From Poriferisodalis sp965203655 (GTDB lineage Bacteria; Actinomycetota; Acidimicrobiia; Acidimicrobiales; Poriferisodalaceae): a stretch of DNA of 64,000 nt. Numbering within the stretch: the stretch's first letter is position 1; every line of letters begins with the position of its first letter. A program made the translations under genes and the position numbers. Under the pieces are notes generated by a model. It saw only the letters and a list, made by a program, of their open reading frames with translations. It made no database searches and was not told the origin of the DNA. The DNA lies in contig NZ_CBDBDD010000006.1 in NCBI RefSeq assembly GCF_965203655.1, positions 413,704-477,703 of the forward strand, given 5' to 3'. Below, in pieces: positions 61,101 to 64,000 of the stretch.

Positions 61101-61938
61101 GGGTCACCGAGGTGGGCTGGTTCTCCACCGAGGGCGTGCCCACGGCCTCGGTAGACCATGGACCGGCCCCAGCCGAGTTCACCGCCCGTACCCGCACGCG
61201 GTAGGCGACGTCGTTCGCCAGCCCGCCGACAGTTGCCGTCAGGCCGCTCACGTCGGTGTCTGAAGCAGGCCAGACGGCGTCCGAGACCCGCTTGCGCTGG
61301 ACCTCGTAGCGGATGATCTCCGTCGCGCCGGTGTTCACCGGGGCGCTCCACGACGCCCTCAGCTCCGCGTCCCCAGAGACCAGCTTGAGCCCGACCGGCG
61401 CGTCCGGCAGAGGCTGCACCGGCGTGATGACGACCGAGTAGACCGAGACGCTCAGGAAGTCCGCGGAGTTGACAATGATAAGCAGCGTGGTCGCTTCGGT
61501 CGTCGACAGCGTCACGCTCTGCGAGGCGCCGGAGCCGGAGAAGACTCCTTCGCCGATCTTGGTGTCGGAGGGATTGCCTTGGGCCTTCCAGAACACGGTG
61601 TGGCCGCCGGTCCACGACGGCGTGACCGTCACGCTGGTGGCGGTGCTCAGGACCTTTGCGTTGTAGCTCGTGGTGCCGCTGCTGAACGCCGGGTCGAGCG
61701 CCAACGCGGTCCCGTCCGCCGACAGCGTCAGCCCGGTCAGGGCGGCCCCCGTGGTCGCCGAAGCGGGCGGGGCAGCGACCACGGCCGCCGAGCCCACCAG
61801 CAGCACGGCGAGAACCAGGGCCAAAAGGCCCCGCGGATTCATGGTGCGGCGGGGTGGGCGAACCTCAACGAGGCGGCGAGGCCCCCCCCCCCCAGGGTGG
61901 CGGCGGGCGTCGCTTGACTGCGTGCGGCCTAGCTTCAT
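58195..61938 (-). CDS. Secreted multidomain surface protein with terminal Fn3 module (1247 residues), poly-G tract in leader
   Basis: Likely co-transcribed with the giant gene (14-base gap). The ATG at 61936-61938 has a GGGAG site 5 bases upstream; the leader then passes through a G12 tract (HPGGGGP) before a Sec signal (MNPRGLLALVLAVLLVGSAA..., cleaved after PASA). The mature part has a cadherin-like sandwich (LTGLTLSADGTALALDPAF), an Fn3 domain, Calx-beta-like domains (VGVAEGDTVKVKAVLT), a six-Asp run, further Fn3 and sandwich domains, a Gln-rich segment, a second cadherin-like domain (GIALSAGSQAVALSPDF), a Pro/Gln/Glu-rich stalk and the shared terminal Fn3. Adhesion is inferred. ATG 61842 is a weak alternative start after the tract. 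Confidence 0.85.
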   Translation of the reverse strand: MKLGRTQSSDARRHPGGGGPRRLVEVRPPRRTMNPRGLLALVLAVLLVGSAAVVAAPPASATTGAALTGLTLSADGTALALDPAFSSGTTSYNAKVLSTATSVTVTPSWTGGHTVFWKAQGNPSDTKIGEGVFSGSGASQSVTLSTTEATTLLIIVNSADFLSVSVYSVVITPVQPLPDAPVGLKLVSGDAELRASWSAPVNTGATEIIRYEVQRKRVSDAVWPASDTDVSGLTATVGGLANDVAYRVRVRAVNSAGAGPWSTEAVGTPSVENQPTSVTLSTGTGTTLSPGIPFSLIATLDRPALTDTHCVISYSVVHYSVQRGTDTRTLVIAAGQTSAEIALRVLGPPRDAYLIYTVECADLSLSDTERLTVSHRRVVSVIATVGVAEGDTVKVKAVLTAALASDVTIPLTVTAGTAESGDYVAPSPATVTIKAGKIIGETTITTVRDDDDDDETFTVALGSPLPSGLLRGSQAYPTQRAEEIFSPYYEDYPESQTVEIWDRDRDPTGLDLSVESGDGALALTWNKPVGPNTAYEVNWKASSAPDADATAPGDPSTGWVAPRALINGSTWVTEYLYRTEYTVGGLVNGTAYDVRVRQFSGGQAASRWSTGAGTSAAPPPPPPPALTLGVAPGAIAHGGSVTVTARLDRPALTLTEVWFDTSGDGGGARWGPDCAWEHGTAGMIAPGGQETTVKLCATAAAAGRTMTVTAGFSGPYVVKAGVKVRVLGPNPPTALTLSVEPQDAAAGGAVTITARLDRPTAPGITVHLSINGVGAAYWGDCLPAGTALSAARLYGRHNLAIPPGQQQATAQLCLRLDVEHLSIGAWTDAPRLSAQELKLMGPAGLSLRSLTVNPADPSQSLPTSDVDISSPSDSFGLRVPRDVTRITVKPATVYSAATAKVNGKPLDTDSAAVDVPLEIGDNVITVEVDAPKAPAPREYTLTVTRGDASTDREPRRVERPRQDQQPRQQQQQQPELPECEPDSGPLCGIALSAGSQAVALSPDFAPDTTSYRAAVPAGTTSVTLTPVFADGTSVFGGSRWGAATYTRPTRIRPSGTPVELALAPDGGPTELWFMVTISGKRTNYRIDITQTPPQPQPQGDPPPDQGDPPPQQDDPPLQELDPPPQEPDPQQPEPEREPQAQQSESPPELPGPGPVTGLQLAAGKKSVTVTWQAPQSGGAPDRYIVHIKPVGGGDGTTHRPKAGKLTTTFRNLEPGTAYKVWVRAQNDAGKGERVHATVTLPPLLGPE
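58200..58480 (-). repeat. C-terminal Fn3 cassette, copy 2
   Basis: Second copy of the terminal module (SVTVTWQAPQSGGAPDRYIV, then THRPKAGKLTTTFRNLEPGT and VWVRAQNDAGKGERVHA). It ends LPPLLGPE rather than LPxxPPR. It is preceded by a Pro/Gln/Glu-rich stalk that itself contains short in-frame repeats (QGDPPP type). Confidence 0.85.
61882..61893. repeat. G12 tract in the leader of the 1247-residue protein gene
   Basis: Twelve identical bases, 45 bases downstream of the ATG and ahead of the signal peptide, in frame as sequenced (ON). A slip of one or two bases would stop synthesis before the signal peptide and could also lower expression of the giant gene behind it. Confidence 0.75.
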
Positions 61939-62001
61939 GTGGACTCCCTTTGAGGTTCCCCACCGGTGATTCCGACACGAGGACCCCACCACGTTCTAGA
62001 C
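61939..62001 (-). promoter_or_regulatory. Conserved 5' region of surface-protein gene, copy 1
   Basis: Reading on the minus strand, CTAGAACGTGG followed by GTCGGAATCACCGGTGGGGA precedes the ATG by about 60 to 20 bases. A closely similar block occurs before the neighbouring surface gene (63494-63547). The TCTAGA/CCTAGG core could be a -10 region or an operator. The block suggests joint control. Confidence 0.5.
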
Positions 62002-62062
62002 GATGCCGAACCGGTGGTTGGAATGATGGCGGCGGCGGATTCCGCGCGCCCTGCGGCTACAC

Positions 62063-63493
62063 CTACCGCGGCGGGGTGGCGGGAAGGGTTACCCGGGCGT
62101 GGGCGCGCTCGCCCTTGCCGGCGTCGTTCTGCGCCCGCACCCACACCTTGTAGGCCGCGCCGGGTTCCAGGTTGCGGAAGGTGGTCGTGAGCTTGCCCGC
62201 CTTGGGACGATGCGTCTTTCCCTTGCTGCCGCCGACCGCCTTGAGCTGCACGATGTAGCCGTCGGGGGCGCCGCCCGACTCCGGGGCCTGCCAGGTGACG
62301 GTGACCCTTTTGCCCTTGGCCAGCAGTTGCAGGCCGGTCACCGCGCCGGGCCGCTCCACTTGCTCCTGCGGCTGGGACTCCTCTTCCGGAGGCGCCTCCC
62401 GCTCCTGCGGCTGGAGCTCCCCCTCGGGCGGCGGAGCAGCCGGTGGGTCGGCCTGCGGCGTGGTTTCGGGACCCTTGATCCGCACCCAGCCGCTGGACTG
62501 CGCGCTGAACTGCATGTAGTTGCCGCCGGTGAAGGAGCGCACGAACACGCCGGTGGCGACCCCGTTCTCGAGTCCCCTGATGGTGACGCTGGTCGCGCCG
62601 CAGGGTGCGGCAACGCCGTCGCCTTGGCTGAGGGCGTTGGGGTCGGCAGGGTTGGCCCACACGCCCGACACCTGGCTCCAGCGCAGGGCGTGCTTGATCT
62701 CGCCGTCGGGCACGCCCTCGCGAGGCGTCGGCGTCCAGCTCACGGTCAGCGTCCCGTCGCCGGGCGTGACCCGCACGTCGGACGGCTTGCTCTTCTCGGG
62801 GTCCACCACCGGGTAGTCCCTTTGCGCGTCGACGGCGTGGCAGCTCTCGTCCGGCCCCGGCTGCGATACCGCGGCCTCACCGCCCTGGTACTGCCCCTGC
62901 TGCTGGGAGGCGGTGGTGAAGGACGTCGCTTCGCTGGCGGGGCTATAGCAGGCGTGGATGGTGCGGGCCCGCACCCTGGCCGTGTAGGCGGTGCCGGGCT
63001 GGAGCCCGGTGACGGTGTAGTTTCGGTAGTTCTCCCAAGGCCGCAGTGCGGTGAATAGCGTTTCTGAGACCCACGAGCCGCCCGCGGTGAATATGTAGAC
63101 GGTGTAGTCGGTGATCAGGCTGCCCCGCTGCTGCGAGCGGGCCCAGGAAAGGGTGACGGATGTGGCCGACGCGCTGGGGCTGCCGGAGAAGGCGGGCTTG
63201 GTCGGCGGCGTCATCGACTCGAAGTGGCACCAGCCGGTATCGAACCGGGCCTCGGACTGAGCTTCGGCGGGCCGGGGCGCAGGCACCAGCAGCGTCGCCG
63301 CCCCGACGAGGACGGCGACCAGAAGTGTCGCCAGCCGGCGGAGGACCCGGCGGGCTGGCTCAGCGGGCCGGGAGGCGGAAGTGCCCGGGCTTAGAGGCCG
63401 CGCGGAGTGACGGAGCGGCCCCATACCCCCCCCCCCCCCCCCGAAAGGTGCAGCGCCGGGCTTCGCGGAATTGCGGGCGGCCTCGCAGAACAT
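62063..63493 (-). CDS. Secreted Fn3 surface protein with terminal Fn3 module (476 residues), poly-G tract in leader
   Basis: Third member of the family. The chosen ATG (63491-63493) aligns with the start of the 1247-residue gene by its upstream block and has a purine-rich GGGGAAGAAGAG stretch before it. The leader reads MFCEAARNSAKPGAAPF, then six Gly from a G17 tract, then MGPLRHSARP and a signal peptide ending near PAEAQS. Two Fn3 domains follow (TSVTLSWARSQQRGSLITDY; GTLTVSWTPTPREGVPDG), then a Pro/Glu/Gln stalk and the shared terminal Fn3 (ending LPATPPR). ATG 63424, directly after the tract, is an alternative start that would escape switching. Confidence 0.82.
   Translation of the reverse strand: MFCEAARNSAKPGAAPFGGGGGGMGPLRHSARPLSPGTSASRPAEPARRVLRRLATLLVAVLVGAATLLVPAPRPAEAQSEARFDTGWCHFESMTPPTKPAFSGSPSASATSVTLSWARSQQRGSLITDYTVYIFTAGGSWVSETLFTALRPWENYRNYTVTGLQPGTAYTARVRARTIHACYSPASEATSFTTASQQQGQYQGGEAAVSQPGPDESCHAVDAQRDYPVVDPEKSKPSDVRVTPGDGTLTVSWTPTPREGVPDGEIKHALRWSQVSGVWANPADPNALSQGDGVAAPCGATSVTIRGLENGVATGVFVRSFTGGNYMQFSAQSSGWVRIKGPETTPQADPPAAPPPEGELQPQEREAPPEEESQPQEQVERPGAVTGLQLLAKGKRVTVTWQAPESGGAPDGYIVQLKAVGGSKGKTHRPKAGKLTTTFRNLEPGAAYKVWVRAQNDAGKGERAHARVTLPATPPR
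62075..62335 (-). repeat. C-terminal Fn3 cassette, copy 3
   Basis: Third copy of the terminal module (RVTVTWQAPESGGAPDGYIV, THRPKAGKLTTTFRNLEPGA, VWVRAQNDAGKGERAHARVT). By eye it is the closest in DNA to the giant gene's copy, despite lying 21 kb away, which suggests recent exchange or strong constraint. Confidence 0.85.
63426..63442. repeat. G17 tract in the leader of the 476-residue protein gene
   Basis: Seventeen identical bases between the ATG at 63493 and the signal peptide, in frame as sequenced (ON). This is the longest homopolymer in the window and lies in the same position as the tract of the neighbouring surface gene. Confidence 0.75.
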
Positions 63494-63547
63494 GTGCACT
63501 CTTCTTCCCCGCGGTGATCCCGACGTGTAGATTTCGCCACATCCTAG
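63494..63547 (-). promoter_or_regulatory. Conserved 5' region of surface-protein gene, copy 2
   Basis: Minus-strand CTAGGATGTGGCG followed by GTCGGGATCACCGCGGGGAA, matching the block before the 1247-residue gene at most positions and at a similar distance (about 51 bases) from the start. The remaining intergenic bases to 63724 show no gene or other clear signal. Confidence 0.5.
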
Positions 63548-63724
63548 GCGACCCCGCATAACCCAAGGCACGCCGTCAGATCCCAAGCCGAACGCGAAGC
63601 CTGGGCAATGCTGCGAGCACATCAGCGCACTATGGACCGGGTTTATGTCACATTTGCCGGGGACTTCATGCTCGATTTGCCGCAGCGAGCGTGCCTGTTT
63701 CGCCGATCCATCGTCAAGCCCAAG

Positions 63725-64000
63725 TCACGGTTGAGCGGCGGGCAGGGTGGTGACGGTCGCGTGGGTGCGCTCGCCTTTGCCGGCGTCGTTCTGGGCTCGC
63801 ACCCAGACCTCGTAGGCGGTGCCGGGTTCCAGGTTGCGGAAGATGGTGGTGAGCTTGCCTGCTTGGGGGCGGTGGGTTTTTCCGTTGCCGCCGCCGCCGG
63901 GTTTGATGTGCACGATGTAGCGGTGGGGGGCGCCGCCGGACTGGGGGGCGTGCCAGGTGACGGTCACGTTCTTCTTGGCGGCGGTGAGTTGCAGGCCGCT
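63725..64000 (-). CDS. C-terminal end of a fourth Fn3 surface protein (partial, runs off right edge)
   Basis: The frame is open to the right edge and ends at 63725. The visible 91 residues are the shared terminal Fn3 module again (NVTVTWHAPQSGGAPHRYIV, THRPQAGKLTTIFRNLEPGT, VWVRAQNDAGKGERTHATVT, ending LPAAQP). Several substitutions (Pro-Gln for Pro-Lys, Ile for Thr, Glu for Lys) make it the most diverged of the four copies. The rest of the gene is outside the window. Confidence 0.85.
   Translation of the reverse strand, partial: SGLQLTAAKKNVTVTWHAPQSGGAPHRYIVHIKPGGGGNGKTHRPQAGKLTTIFRNLEPGTAYEVWVRAQNDAGKGERTHATVTTLPAAQP

Noticed and set aside
40671..64000. LPXTG, RTX nonapeptides, PEP-CTERM or other known sorting signals in the surface proteins
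   Set aside because: None could be found at the C-termini or within the sequences; only the shared Fn3 module is present.

Overview
The window looks like a chromosomal segment of a high-GC actinobacterium, most likely a member of the Acidimicrobiia. The evidence is mshA (mycothiol synthesis), a YbjN protein beside it, frequent GTG starts, a menaquinone-type respiratory chain and the C5 haem pathway. No rRNA, CRISPR array, insertion sequence or phage was recognised. The class assignment is inference; no marker tree could be made.

Bases 1-17611 hold respiration. A long minus-strand series runs from 15194 to the left edge: a small membrane protein, a 2x[4Fe-4S] ferredoxin-like protein, a split cytochrome b (b6-like plus subunit IV-like), a Rieske protein, a dihaem cytochrome c, another orphan membrane protein, then nuoA to nuoI, with nuoI cut by the left edge. 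Overlapping start and stop codons suggest one long operon for a b6c-type quinol:cytochrome c reductase and complex I. A monohaem cytochrome c and a geranylgeranyl-reductase-family flavoprotein (probably acting on menaquinone) read the other way.

Bases 17642-28173 hold biosynthesis on the minus strand: proC, a SAM hydrolase-type protein, a 29-residue membrane peptide, hemA, hemC, hemD and hemL; then moaD, a degenerate CdsA-like membrane protein, mshA and ybjN. A histidine phosphatase gene is on the plus strand. At 28229 lies tRNA-Lys(TTT), followed by a small accessory stretch with a zeta-toxin-like kinase and partner, an RDD protein, a frameshifted lipoprotein gene and its intact paralogue.

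Bases 32251-36989 hold secreted proteins: a prepilin-like gene, a Cys-rich exported protein and a 1157-residue protein that was probably once joined to it. Bases 37113-40593 are ordinary genes (dut, a potassium channel, orn) plus a Fic AMPylase.

Bases 40671-64000 are a surface-protein locus of four minus-strand genes (5836, 1247, 476 and a partial one). They are built from fibronectin III, Calx-beta and cadherin-like sandwich domains, and all end in an almost invariant C-terminal Fn3 module behind a Pro/Glu/Gln-rich linker. The giant gene carries exact internal repeats of 1.94 kb and 0.90 kb within otherwise diverged units. All G/C runs of 10 or more that I found in the window (13, 10, 12 and 17 bases) lie in this locus or in the prepilin-like gene. 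Three of them sit between the start codon and the signal or membrane segment, as expected for slipped-strand phase variation. This combination of tract-switched, recombining surface proteins with a shared C-terminal module is the best candidate here for an undescribed system.
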